NCBI RefSeq assembly: GCF_947387555.1
Contig: NZ_CANDNZ010000019.1
Span: forward strand, 37,427 to 101,426
Direction: 5' to 3'
Origin: Thalassomonas sp. RHCl1
GTDB taxonomy: Bacteria > Pseudomonadota > Gammaproteobacteria > Enterobacterales > Alteromonadaceae
Length of the DNA: 64,000 nucleotides
Of this stretch, positions 23,352-33,513 are shown piece by piece (position 1 is the stretch's first letter; the number at the start of each line of letters is the position of its first letter). The position numbers were made by a program, and so were the translations under genes. Under the pieces are notes generated by a model. That model searched no databases. It saw only the letters and a list, made by a program, of their open reading frames with translations, and was not told the origin of the DNA.

Positions 23352-26300
23352 ATGACACATAGAATTTATATCATTGAAGATGAAGCAATAGTTGCACATG
23401 ATTTAAAGGTCAACCTTGAATCTCTCGGTTTTCAAGTACTTGGTGTTGCCCACGATAGTCTCAAAGCGCTGCAGGAGATCCCTGTGGTCAAACCGGATAT
23501 TGTCTTGTCTGATATCCGGCTGCGTGACGGCTGCGATGGCATCGAAATTTTGCGTGAGCTCAATAAAGTCATGTCGGTGGCGGTGATTTTTATTTCCGCT
23601 TATTCCGATAAAGAAACCCTAAGAAGAGTCAAGGAAATCAATCCCCAGGGTTATATTCTTAAACCCATTAATCGTCGGGAGCTGGAAATTGCCATCGACC
23701 TGGCGGTGGATGAATTTGCCAGGCAGCAGAAACTCCTTAATAATCAGTACATTCTAAAAACAGCTTTGAGCTGTATCGGTGACTGTATCTTATTAACCGA
23801 TATTAACGGTTTTATCGACGGTATCAACTCCAATGCCTGCCAACTGCTGACCTTTGAAAGCGCCAATGTCATCCTGAAACCCTGGCATACCGCACTGGTC
23901 TGTACCACCCCTGAATCTAAACTGCGTCTGACTCGTTTGATTGAAAATACCGTCAGGACCCAGTCGGTCAGCAGGATCTTACCGGTTGAAATTGAAGTTA
24001 AAAATGGCATTTCCCTGGTAGACGGTATCGTCGGCCCCATTATCAATGAACAACAAGAGTGCACCGGGGCATCCATTATGCTCAGGTGCCTGGCGGATTT
24101 GTCGGACTTTAAAATGCCTGAATATAAAAACCGGGTATCTGACCGCCAGAGGGAAGAGAAAAGCCAGGCCTGTTTATTATTGATCAACCCGGATAATTTT
24201 GACTGGGTCAATGAGAAATGGGGCGAGAAGGTCGGGGATGTCATCATCGGTGAAATCAGCGAGGTGATCAATAAAGAAATCCGGGTGATAGATCTGGCTA
24301 CCCGTTATGGCGGCGCAGTATTTAGCACGACTTTACCCAATACCTGCCTGCAGGGGGGCATGGTGGTGGCCAGGCGTATTCATGAGCGCTTGAATAATCA
24401 CAGGTATTATAGCGACAAGGTGTCGCTGACCTTCAGCATAGGTATTGCTGAATTAGAGCAAGGTAATGATGCCAGCGGCATTAATTTACCGATCACCCTG
24501 TTCAGACATGCTACCTGGGCGTTAAATACCGCCCATGAAGCCGGGGGGGATTGTATTCGTTGCTGGGAGGAAGACAAACAGCATCATTTTCTCGCTGATA
24601 TTGACCGTATGAGCGGTAAGTTTTCCCCTGATATCAATAATGACATTAAGGGCTTGATGTTGTTGTGGAATTCGGTAAATACCGTTGTCCACTGTACTGA
24701 TATCCACTCCTTATCCGAAGGCATAGTCAGCAATTTGATGCAGTCTCTGCAGCTTGTCGCCGGCGCCTTCTGGTTGAAACTCGATAATGAACCGGTGGAG
24801 TTGATTGTCAAGGATATCAATACCGAGTTATATCCCCTTGATCCAGAAGACTTTAGTTTTAAACTTACCCCGCAAATCAATGAGCTGGCCTTTAGCGGCG
24901 AAACGAAACTTTTTTCCGTCGACAGCGACAACCCGGAGCATATCTGCTGTTATGGATTGCCGCTCAGCGTCGAGCACAGGGGGTTGGGTTTGTTGCTGTT
25001 ATACCGCAAGAGCGGGCATCTGTTGGATAAAAAACAGATTTCGGCGCTGGAGACTTTGTCGGGTTATTTAGGGGTCGCCGTTGACCGGGTGATTTTAGCC
25101 TCGAAAGAGCAGTTGCGTATTCAAAAAGAATTACAGGGATTTGAAGAAAATGTACTCGACAGCGAGTTGATATTCGAGTCTACAATCATGGAGTCCTTAA
25201 TGCAGGAGGTCAGGACGCTGGCGCCTACCGATGCACCTGTGATGATTTCCGGCGAATCGGGCACAGGCAAAGAGTTGCTGGCGCGCATGATACACAAGGT
25301 CAGTTTACGCAAACATAAGCCTTATGTGGTGGTGGACTGTGGGGCGATAGTACCGAGTTTGATTGCCAGTGAGCTCTTTGGCCACAAAAAGGGGTCATTT
25401 ACCAACGCCAATGAATCCCATTTAGGAAAATTTAAAGAAGCGGATACCGGTACGCTGTTTTTAGATGAAATCGGTGAATTGCCGTTGGAGCTGCAAATTC
25501 ACTTGCTGCGTTTTGCCCAGGAAGGCACTTTTTCTCCGGTGGGCAGCAACCAGGTGGAAACGGTGGATGTCCGCCTGATTGTCGCCACCAACCGGGATTT
25601 AGCCACCGAAGTAGAAAAAGGGCGTTTTCGTAAGGATTTGTTCTACCGTCTTAATGTTTTTTCACTGCACAGTCCTAATTTACGGCAAAGGGCGATGGAT
25701 ATTATGCCGATAGCCGAGCATTACCTGCGTCAGTTCAACCAGCATTATAACAAAGAAATTAAAGGTTTTACCGAAACGGCAAGCCGGGCGATGCGCCAGC
25801 ACGACTGGCCGGGCAATGTCCGCGAGCTTAGAAACCAGTTGATGCGGGCGGTGATTATTTGCAACAGCCCTTATATCGATGCCACCCATCTGACGCTGCG
25901 GGAGCCGAGTCATCGCTGGGAATGTTCTTTTAATGACAATGCCGAGGGAGGAAGCGGACAGTCAGCAGTAAGCAATATGGCAGATTTTTCTGCTGCTGAA
26001 GCACAGGGACATAAAGTCGCCGATATCGGCGTACAGCCACAGGATAAAATGGTGCAGGCACTGACCTCTTGCATCAATATTTTAAAAGACAGTGATGCTA
26101 TTTTTGAATGCGGTAAATGGCTTGAAGCGGAAGTGATCCGCTTAGCCAAGGTACAAGGTAAAGGCAATATCAGTAAGTCAGCCCGTATCCTGGGGTTACC
26201 GGAAGCCACTTTACGGCGCCGTATCGAGGCCTTATCCCAAAGTGCCTTGCCGCCGGTTTTGCAGGTTCAGGAGTTTTTGTTGGTGGAGGCGTTAACCGAC

Positions 26301-26456
26301 TGGCTTGAACTGCCGCCAACGCCCGGCATCAACCGCCTGCAACAGTTAAGGCAAATATTAAGCCGCTTGGCGGAGCAGGGGGGGATGAACCGGCAGGATA
26401 TTGCAACCTTTGTCGGGGTTTCCGCCCCGACCTTGCGCAAGATATTAGCCAGTTGA
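23352..26456 (+). CDS. Sigma54-dependent response regulator, REC-PAS-GGDEF-GAF-AAA+-HTH
   Basis: 1034 residues. Order: REC (1-120, phosphoacceptor Asp54 in LSDIRL, Lys in LKPI), PAS-like (about 130-250), GGDEF-like with the degenerate signature GGAVF (320-324), GAF-like (about 440-575), and an AAA+ sigma54 activation domain (about 605-850). The AAA+ domain has Walker A GESGTGKE (634-641), Walker B LFLDEIGE (Asp705/Glu706), and a sigma54-contacting loop reading GSFTNA (681-686) instead of GAFTGA. Next comes a Fis-type helix-turn-helix (about 929-961, ISKSARILGLPEATLRRRI). The last 25 residues (NRQDIATFVGVSAPTLRKIL) look like a second helix-turn-helix. It is the natural candidate for activating the sigma54-like promoters before the proteases. 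REC implies control by phosphorylation, perhaps from the kinase at 29896. Confidence 0.9.
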   Translation: MTHRIYIIEDEAIVAHDLKVNLESLGFQVLGVAHDSLKALQEIPVVKPDIVLSDIRLRDGCDGIEILRELNKVMSVAVIFISAYSDKETLRRVKEINPQGYILKPINRRELEIAIDLAVDEFARQQKLLNNQYILKTALSCIGDCILLTDINGFIDGINSNACQLLTFESANVILKPWHTALVCTTPESKLRLTRLIENTVRTQSVSRILPVEIEVKNGISLVDGIVGPIINEQQECTGASIMLRCLADLSDFKMPEYKNRVSDRQREEKSQACLLLINPDNFDWVNEKWGEKVGDVIIGEISEVINKEIRVIDLATRYGGAVFSTTLPNTCLQGGMVVARRIHERLNNHRYYSDKVSLTFSIGIAELEQGNDASGINLPITLFRHATWALNTAHEAGGDCIRCWEEDKQHHFLADIDRMSGKFSPDINNDIKGLMLLWNSVNTVVHCTDIHSLSEGIVSNLMQSLQLVAGAFWLKLDNEPVELIVKDINTELYPLDPEDFSFKLTPQINELAFSGETKLFSVDSDNPEHICCYGLPLSVEHRGLGLLLLYRKSGHLLDKKQISALETLSGYLGVAVDRVILASKEQLRIQKELQGFEENVLDSELIFESTIMESLMQEVRTLAPTDAPVMISGESGTGKELLARMIHKVSLRKHKPYVVVDCGAIVPSLIASELFGHKKGSFTNANESHLGKFKEADTGTLFLDEIGELPLELQIHLLRFAQEGTFSPVGSNQVETVDVRLIVATNRDLATEVEKGRFRKDLFYRLNVFSLHSPNLRQRAMDIMPIAEHYLRQFNQHYNKEIKGFTETASRAMRQHDWPGNVRELRNQLMRAVIICNSPYIDATHLTLREPSHRWECSFNDNAEGGSGQSAVSNMADFSAAEAQGHKVADIGVQPQDKMVQALTSCINILKDSDAIFECGKWLEAEVIRLAKVQGKGNISKSARILGLPEATLRRRIEALSQSALPPVLQVQEFLLVEALTDWLELPPTPGINRLQQLRQILSRLAEQGGMNRQDIATFVGVSAPTLRKILAS

Positions 26457-26548
26457 GGTTCGGTTATGCTGGCTTAAGGGTGGTGATAATTTGTTATTTG
26501 TTGATGTACCAGGCTGAAGTAAAAGTATTAAGGATGTGAATATTCGTT

Positions 26549-29500
26549 ATGATCATGATTAATTTAACAATACCTGCGCTATTGAATTTTAATAAATGGT
26601 TACCGGCAGCCAGCCGTATTTGCCTGGGACTGGCGCTGTTGTGTTTGCTGTTTCCCGTCTGGGGGTCGGAAATTGCTCAAAACGTGAGATTCAGACACTT
26701 AACCGTGAATGACGGTTTATCGCAAGATTCCGTTTACCAGATATTGCAGGATAATTATGGGTTTGTCTGGTTTGCCACTTCGGAAGGCCTTAACCGTTAT
26801 GACGGTAATGAATTTGTGACTTATTTGCATGATCCGAAAAAAGAGCAGAGCCTGAGTAAAGACTGGATCTGGTCGTTGCTGGAAAGTTCCGACGGCAGGT
26901 TATGGGTGGGCACCGATGGCGGCGGCTTAAACCTGCTCAATAAAGATGGCCGCAGCTTTACCCATTTTAAGCATGATCCCGGGGACGAAAACAGTATTTC
27001 CGGCAATATTGTTCGCGCCATTATTGAGGATAATGCCTCAGACTTATGGCTGGGCACGGACTCGGGATTGAACCGCTACAACATGGAGACCGGGAAATTC
27101 GAGCGTTTTGTTGCCGATGATAATAACCCTATGTCGCTGAGCAGCAATAAGATCCGCGCCGTACTTCAGGAGCAACACGGGACCTTGTGGATCGGCACCG
27201 ATGGCGGCGGCTTGAATCAAATGGATATCGGCAGGAAAACCGTGCGCCATTTTCGCCATGATCCCCAGGATGAAAACTCTATCAGCAGTGACCGGATCCG
27301 TACCATGTTTGAATCTATGGATGGCATGTTGTGGATAGGCACTTATGATCAGGGGCTTAACCGTTACAATCCCAGAACCGGGTTTGTCAAACGCTATCAT
27401 GTCGATTCCGGGCACGGCCTGACCAGCAATTTGATCCGCGATATTATGCAGGATCACCGCGGGGTATTATGGTTTGCCACAGATAACGGCTTATTCGAAT
27501 ATCGCAGTGAAAGCGATACTTTCCTCGGTTATTACAAGGAAGCCTCAAATACCAACAGCCTGACGGATGACCGGGTGATCAGTTTGTTTCAGGACGAAGG
27601 TAAAGTGCTTTGGGTGGGCACCCATGCCGGCATTAATTTATGGAATTACCAGACTACCTCGTTTGAATTGTTTCGCCAGTCAGGCAATAATCTTGAGGGA
27701 CTGCGCTCAAATACCGTATTAACCTTTACCCAGTCCGATGACGACACCATTTGGGTCGGCACTTATGCCGGGCTGGAAAAATATTCGCAGCAAAGTGGCA
27801 AGTTCCAGCATTACGGTAAAGAAAATGGCCTGGTGGATGAAAGAATAACCGCGTTAACGGCGGAAAATAATCACTTATGGATAGGTACTTTTGCCTCGGG
27901 GTTAATGAGGATGGACTTAACCACAGGGGAACTGAAGCATTATCCGCCGGACGATGCCAGGGATAACTGGCTGAAAAAAGGGGGCATTACCCGGTTATCT
28001 GTGGATAACGAAGGGGATTTATGGATCGCCAGCTATGGCGGCGGCTTATTTCGTTATAATAAGGCCAGCGATGACTTTACTGTTTTTCGTCACCGTGAAG
28101 GGGATGCCAATAGTCTTGCCAATAACAAGGTGGTTTATGTGCTCACCAGCCGAAACGGCACCATTTGGGTCAGCCTGTTTGGCGGTGGCATCGCCAAGCT
28201 GAACCCTAAAACCGGTCACTTTATCCACTATCAGCACGACCCGTCAAATCCCGACTCTATCAGCAGCAATGAGAACTGGACCATGATGGAGGATAAACAG
28301 GGCAATTTATGGATCGGCTCCCAGGGCAATGGAGTCAATAAATTAACCAGCGCGGAAAGCAAAAAGCAACAAGCGGTATTTAGCCATATTTCCCGGGTCG
28401 ACGGCCTTAAAAGCAATGCCATTTACGGTATCCTGGAAGACTCCAAAGGGGATATCTGGTTTAGTTCCAACCGGGGTATCACTAAATTTTCCCCGCAAAG
28501 CAATCTTTTACAGCATTACGGCCCGCATCACGGCCTGCAGTCCTTTGAATTTAATTCCGGGGCACACTTTAAGGCCCGCTCAGGCAAGATGTTTTTTGGC
28601 GGCTCCAACGGCTTTAATGCCTTTTATCCCACCGAAATTCTCAGAAATCAGCACCCGCCTAAGGTGGCCCTGACCAAGATTATTAAGATCAACAGTCCTT
28701 TGCTGGGGGAGGTGGCGACCCACTTACTTGAATCTCTTACCTTAAACGCCCATGAGTACTCGGTCAGTTTTGAATTTGCCGCACTGGATTTTGCCGTGGT
28801 GGAAGATAACCGCTACCGCTATAAGCTTGAAGGTTATGATAATGACTGGATTAACCCGGATAAGGTGCACCGCGCCACTTATACCAATTTACCCAGCGGC
28901 CAGTACAGTTTTAAGGTAGAAGCCGCCAATAACGACGGGGTCTGGAATCAGGATGCGATGCAGTTAAAAGTGACGGTTTTACCGCCCTGGTATCGGACGA
29001 AAATCGCCTATTTAGGTTATTTTGTCCTGTTTATGCTGTTTTTAAGCCTGCTTTATCTGATGCACCTGCACAGGCTGAAAAAAGAAGCCATTAACAGCCG
29101 AGAGCTTAAACTTAAAGTCGAAGAAAAAACCCAGGAATTGCGAAAAAGAAGCAGCCAGCTTGAAGAAAGGAACGAAGAGCTTAAAAGCGCCAATAAACAA
29201 TTGGCGGAAGTGTGTATTACCGACATAGGGACCGGGCTGCATAATCGCAGGTTTGTGGTTGATTATATGAGTAAAATCGCCAAAAACCTCGAGCGGCGCC
29301 TGGAAAAGATGACCCTGACGGAAACGATTGCCAAAAACCGGCCGATATTCTTTGTGGTTTTTGAAATAGATGACTTTTTCCAGATCAATGAGGCCCATGG
29401 TTATGGTACCGGTGATGCGGTGATGTTGTCCATCTCCCGGCAAGTGTCTAAAAAATGCCGCCAGGGGGACGTGTTAGCCCGCTGGGGAGAAGGATCCTTT

Positions 29501-29899
29501 CTGGTGGCGGGGGAGACCGACGACATTGAGGCGATATTGTTATTGGCCAAACGCCTGATCAGCACGATCGAGAGCCATAACATAGTGTTAAAGGCCGAAT
29601 CTATTTCGGTGACGGCATCGGCGGGGATCAGTTATTTTCCATTCTCCATCACCCAGCCAAGTCTGTTTACCTGGGAGCAGGTGGTTTCGATTGCCGAAAG
29701 CGCCATTAAACTGGCCCGGGAGAAGGGAGACGGCACCTGGTCCTGTATCCGGGCGGGACAACTGGGCTTAAGCCGGGGAGATTATAGAAAAATACTTTCC
29801 GAGCCCCAAAATATGGCAGAAAAGGAAGTTATTTCCCTACTCTATGATGTTCAGGCCGCGGACGATTTATTAATCACAGATACAAGAAATAACAAATGA
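26549..29899 (+). CDS. Periplasmic-propeller sensor with Y_Y_Y and degenerate GGDEF domain
   Basis: 1116 residues. The signal peptide (about 1-40) is followed by about a dozen two-component-regulator propeller motifs (W-[VI]-G-T...G-[GL]-N, residues about 50-690), a Y_Y_Y domain (about 735-805), one membrane helix (about 816-838), a coiled coil (about 840-890) and a C-terminal GGDEF-like domain. The GGDEF signature is GEGSF (980-984), lacking the residues for diguanylate cyclase activity, though LHNRRF and ARWGE retain the fold. The protein therefore probably senses a periplasmic ligand and signals through the degenerate domain or by partner contact. It overlaps the next gene by 4 bp (ATGA), so the two sensors are made together. 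The spacing of 92 bp from the sigma54 activator allows co-transcription. Confidence 0.88.
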   Translation: MIMINLTIPALLNFNKWLPAASRICLGLALLCLLFPVWGSEIAQNVRFRHLTVNDGLSQDSVYQILQDNYGFVWFATSEGLNRYDGNEFVTYLHDPKKEQSLSKDWIWSLLESSDGRLWVGTDGGGLNLLNKDGRSFTHFKHDPGDENSISGNIVRAIIEDNASDLWLGTDSGLNRYNMETGKFERFVADDNNPMSLSSNKIRAVLQEQHGTLWIGTDGGGLNQMDIGRKTVRHFRHDPQDENSISSDRIRTMFESMDGMLWIGTYDQGLNRYNPRTGFVKRYHVDSGHGLTSNLIRDIMQDHRGVLWFATDNGLFEYRSESDTFLGYYKEASNTNSLTDDRVISLFQDEGKVLWVGTHAGINLWNYQTTSFELFRQSGNNLEGLRSNTVLTFTQSDDDTIWVGTYAGLEKYSQQSGKFQHYGKENGLVDERITALTAENNHLWIGTFASGLMRMDLTTGELKHYPPDDARDNWLKKGGITRLSVDNEGDLWIASYGGGLFRYNKASDDFTVFRHREGDANSLANNKVVYVLTSRNGTIWVSLFGGGIAKLNPKTGHFIHYQHDPSNPDSISSNENWTMMEDKQGNLWIGSQGNGVNKLTSAESKKQQAVFSHISRVDGLKSNAIYGILEDSKGDIWFSSNRGITKFSPQSNLLQHYGPHHGLQSFEFNSGAHFKARSGKMFFGGSNGFNAFYPTEILRNQHPPKVALTKIIKINSPLLGEVATHLLESLTLNAHEYSVSFEFAALDFAVVEDNRYRYKLEGYDNDWINPDKVHRATYTNLPSGQYSFKVEAANNDGVWNQDAMQLKVTVLPPWYRTKIAYLGYFVLFMLFLSLLYLMHLHRLKKEAINSRELKLKVEEKTQELRKRSSQLEERNEELKSANKQLAEVCITDIGTGLHNRRFVVDYMSKIAKNLERRLEKMTLTETIAKNRPIFFVVFEIDDFFQINEAHGYGTGDAVMLSISRQVSKKCRQGDVLARWGEGSFLVAGETDDIEAILLLAKRLISTIESHNIVLKAESISVTASAGISYFPFSITQPSLFTWEQVVSIAESAIKLAREKGDGTWSCIRAGQLGLSRGDYRKILSEPQNMAEKEVISLLYDVQAADDLLITDTRNNK

Positions 29900-32800
29900 A
29901 CAAGTTAATCTTCTGCTTCTTATTCTTGTTGGGCCTGAGCCTTAGTGTAGCAGCCAATGAGAACCCGGTATTTTCCCAGCTGCTTTCACAAGATGGCTTA
30001 AGCCAGGATTCGATCACTGCGGTTACCCAGGATAAATACGGTTTTATCTGGATAGGCACCCAGGAGGGCTTAAATCGCTGGGACGGACGTAAGGTGGAGC
30101 AATTTCTTAATAATCCCGGGGATCCAAGCAGCATATCCAACGATTATATTAGTGATTTGCTTGATGATAAAGCCGGTACCTTATGGGTAGCGACCTTAGG
30201 CGGCGGATTAAATATCTATGATAAATACCGGCAAAGCTTTCGCCGTTTCCAGGGCTTTGACGGCCAGGAGCCGCTGGAACTGGTTAATGTCAAGGTATTA
30301 CACCAAAGTGAAGACGGTATTATCTGGGTGGGCACAGAGTCTTCAGGCCTTTATCTGCTTGATTTAGCTAAGCAAAAAGTCCGTCATCTTAACCGTCTTG
30401 ATAATGCCAATAGCCTGTCTTCCAATAATATCCGGGATATAAAATCCGATCAACAGGGGCGGATTTGGATTGCCACCGAAAATGGCGGCGTTAATATGTG
30501 GGACAGTAAAAATGATCGTTTTGTCCATTATCGCCATCAGGAGCAAAGCCGGGTTTCGCTGCCGTCGGATAAAATACTCACCCTTGAACCTATGCAGGAC
30601 GGTACTGTTTGGGTAGGTACCTATGATGCCGGTCTTGCGATTATCAACCCCCATCAACGCACGGTAACCCAGCACAAGCACCAGGAGCAGAATTTTTATA
30701 GCCTGGCGGATAACCGGGTACGGACGATTTTCCAGGACTCGGACGGGCGTATCTGGGTGGGAACCGATTCTGGTTTGAATTTATGGAACAGCGACTTTCG
30801 CGGCTTTTTGCGTTTTAATCATGAAATGGCTTCACGCTATTCCCTCAGCGACAATAGGGTTACGACCATAGTTCAGGATAAAGGCGGGGTGATCTGGGTG
30901 GGGACCTTCGCCGGTTTGAACAAATGGAATGCCAGGTTGGGCTCGATAGAGCATGTCAAAAAAATTGATAAGGCGCCGTCAAGCTTAAGTTCGAATATCA
31001 TCACTTCTATTGCCGATGCTCCTGGTGGCGTGGTGTGGATCGGTACCTGGGGAGGCGGCCTGAATCATTATGATACCCGCACGAAAATGTTTGAGCATTA
31101 TATGCCTTCAGAAAAGCCCGGCTCGCTCAGCGATGCCAGGGTAATGTCCTTATTAGTGGACTCGCAAAAGCGGTTATGGGTGGGCACCATGCGCGGCGGT
31201 CTCAATGTCAAAGCGCCCAATGAAACAGGCTTTACTATATACCGTCATAATACCGATGATCCTGCCTCTATCAGCCATAACGGCATTACCCGGTTATTTG
31301 AAGATTCGCAAAAAAATATCTGGGCGGCAACTTTTGGTGGTGGGGTAAATCTTTACCGGCAAGGAAAGTTCCAACGTTTCCAGCATGATGAGAGTGATCC
31401 CGACTCCCTCGGCAGCGACCGTGTCATCGGCATCTCCGAGGGACCCGACGGCATTATCTGGTTTGCCACCGATGGCGGCGGCGTTGCCTATTATTCTTTG
31501 GCAGAGAAAAAAATGCGCCGCCTGGCATTGACGCTGGCGGAGACGGCAGACGGCAACGTTAACTCCTTTATTTCGATATTGGCAACCAATGACTCTTTGT
31601 GGCTGGGCAGTAAAGATCAGGGACTGCTTAAGGTTGAGCTGAACATGAAAGATTTCAGTGTGGTTAATGTCACCCACTTCAACCGCCAGAACGATCTTAA
31701 CAGTAACGTGATTTTTGGGCTTTTAGAAGATGACTCCGGCATGATCTGGTTATCTTCCAATAAAGGCTTGAGCGCCATGGCTCCGGAAACCGGGAAAATC
31801 AGGAATTTTGGCCTCAACCACGGCTTGCAGGGGAATGAATTTAACAGTGGCGCCTATCATAAAGCCAACGACGGCACCCTGTATTTTGGCGGCAATAACG
31901 GTTTCAACCGTTTTAATCCCAGGCATTTGCTGCTCAGCGTTAACCAGCACCGGCCGGATATTGTCCTGACCCAGTTTAATGTCTTGAATAAACCTAAGGA
32001 GCTCTCCCAGGCCCTGGTGGATGTTAAAGCGATAGAGCTGGATTATTTTGAAAATTTTGTGTCTTTTGAATTTGCCAGTCTGGATTTCACCCAGCCGCAA
32101 AAGAATAAATTTCAGTTCCGTTTGCTTGGGTTGCAGGAGCAATGGTCGGTACCCAGCAGACGTAACCAGGCCAATTATACCAATTTGATCCCCGGCAATT
32201 ATACCTTTGAAGTGAAGGGCTCTAACAATGCCGGTATCTGGAGTGAGCCGCTGATGATAAACCTGACGGTAAAATCGCCTCCGTGGCGCAGTACCGCGGC
32301 TTATATGTTTTATTCCCTGCTGGTGGTGCTTTTTAGCATCCTGACCTTTTATCTGATGAAAAAAAGCGCCAATAAGCAGGTGGAAGCAAGCTTTAACCAA
32401 AAACTGCGCATGTATCTCTATTGCCTGGATGAAGCCTCGGACGGGGTGGCAATCATTAATCTTGAAGGTAATTATCTTTATCAAAACCAGTCTTTTAAAG
32501 GGTTGCTCGGCTGTGAGCCGGTATCCGGCCATCAGGAAGCAGTGCAGGAGACCGGCATGGATCACTCTTTGTTAACCCATGTGAAAAAAGGCGCCCAGGC
32601 GTTATCTGCGGTACTTGAACACGGCCAGTGGCAGGGGTTATGCGAACATTTTAAAGGGCATGAAAAAGTCATTGTCGACTTAGGCCTGACTAAGGTGGTG
32701 TCTAATGAAGGCAACTCCGAGCATATTATTGCCGTGGCTCATGATGTTACTGAAATCAAGCACTCGGAAGATGAGCTCAAGCGTTATCGTGACCGGCTTG

Positions 32801-33510
32801 AGGCTTTGGTACATAAACGTACCCTGGAGCTTGAACAGGAAATTACCAAACAGCAGGATGCCGAGCATCAGCTGACCTTGTCGCTGCAGGAAAAAAATGT
32901 GCTGTTAAAAGAAATTCACCACAGGGTAAAAAACAATATGCAGGTGATTTCCAGCCTGTTGAATATGCAGTCTATTGCCAATAACAACCCCGAGTTTTCT
33001 GAGCTGCTGGCGGAAAGCCAGAACCGTATACGTTCGATGTCCTTGATTCATGAAAGCCTGTACCAGTCGGAAAACTTTTTGGAAATTGACTTCAACGATT
33101 ATATTCATTTGCTTGCCGGTACCTTAAGCCGGGTGTACAGCTCAAATACTTACGGCATCGATATCTGTATCGACGCCGAAGATGTCTATCTCGATATTGA
33201 TACGGCAGTGCCTTGTGGTTTGATCATCAATGAACTTGTTTCCAATGCCTATAAGCATGCCTTTAAAGGTTTTGAAGGGCAGGCGGTGGTCCTGATCGAA
33301 ATGAAACCGGATGATGAACACTATATTTTAAAAGTGAAGGACAATGGCGTCGGCTTTGCCGAAGGGGTCGATTTTCGCAAGACCTCATCCCTGGGGATGG
33401 AAATTGTTTGTATTCTAACCGAACAGATAAAAGGCAAAATCGACCTGATCAAGGGAGATGGTTCTACTTTTGTTATCGAGTTTCCTAAAAAAGAAATTGA
33501 GAAGGGCTAA
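29896..33510 (+). CDS. Periplasmic-propeller sensor histidine kinase (HisKA_2/HWE type)
   Basis: 1204 residues. The signal peptide MNKLIFCFLFLLGLSLSVAA is followed by propeller repeats (about 25-660; DGLSQDS and GFIWIGTQEGLNRWDG match the neighbouring sensor), Y_Y_Y (about 710-790), a membrane helix (about 800-822), PAS (about 835-950) and a short coiled coil. The kinase part has the H-box LLKEIHHRVKNNMQ (phosphorylatable His at about 1008-1009) and an ATPase domain with NELVSNAYKHAF, DNGVGF and SSLGMEIV. This is the HisKA_2 class, without an attached receiver, so phosphotransfer must go to a separate REC protein. Candidates are the REC-EAL protein 3 bp downstream and the sigma54 activator at 23352. 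The extracytoplasmic half is a paralogue of the preceding sensor. Confidence 0.9.
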   Translation: MNKLIFCFLFLLGLSLSVAANENPVFSQLLSQDGLSQDSITAVTQDKYGFIWIGTQEGLNRWDGRKVEQFLNNPGDPSSISNDYISDLLDDKAGTLWVATLGGGLNIYDKYRQSFRRFQGFDGQEPLELVNVKVLHQSEDGIIWVGTESSGLYLLDLAKQKVRHLNRLDNANSLSSNNIRDIKSDQQGRIWIATENGGVNMWDSKNDRFVHYRHQEQSRVSLPSDKILTLEPMQDGTVWVGTYDAGLAIINPHQRTVTQHKHQEQNFYSLADNRVRTIFQDSDGRIWVGTDSGLNLWNSDFRGFLRFNHEMASRYSLSDNRVTTIVQDKGGVIWVGTFAGLNKWNARLGSIEHVKKIDKAPSSLSSNIITSIADAPGGVVWIGTWGGGLNHYDTRTKMFEHYMPSEKPGSLSDARVMSLLVDSQKRLWVGTMRGGLNVKAPNETGFTIYRHNTDDPASISHNGITRLFEDSQKNIWAATFGGGVNLYRQGKFQRFQHDESDPDSLGSDRVIGISEGPDGIIWFATDGGGVAYYSLAEKKMRRLALTLAETADGNVNSFISILATNDSLWLGSKDQGLLKVELNMKDFSVVNVTHFNRQNDLNSNVIFGLLEDDSGMIWLSSNKGLSAMAPETGKIRNFGLNHGLQGNEFNSGAYHKANDGTLYFGGNNGFNRFNPRHLLLSVNQHRPDIVLTQFNVLNKPKELSQALVDVKAIELDYFENFVSFEFASLDFTQPQKNKFQFRLLGLQEQWSVPSRRNQANYTNLIPGNYTFEVKGSNNAGIWSEPLMINLTVKSPPWRSTAAYMFYSLLVVLFSILTFYLMKKSANKQVEASFNQKLRMYLYCLDEASDGVAIINLEGNYLYQNQSFKGLLGCEPVSGHQEAVQETGMDHSLLTHVKKGAQALSAVLEHGQWQGLCEHFKGHEKVIVDLGLTKVVSNEGNSEHIIAVAHDVTEIKHSEDELKRYRDRLEALVHKRTLELEQEITKQQDAEHQLTLSLQEKNVLLKEIHHRVKNNMQVISSLLNMQSIANNNPEFSELLAESQNRIRSMSLIHESLYQSENFLEIDFNDYIHLLAGTLSRVYSSNTYGIDICIDAEDVYLDIDTAVPCGLIINELVSNAYKHAFKGFEGQAVVLIEMKPDDEHYILKVKDNGVGFAEGVDFRKTSSLGMEIVCILTEQIKGKIDLIKGDGSTFVIEFPKKEIEKG

Positions 33511-33513
33511 GCA

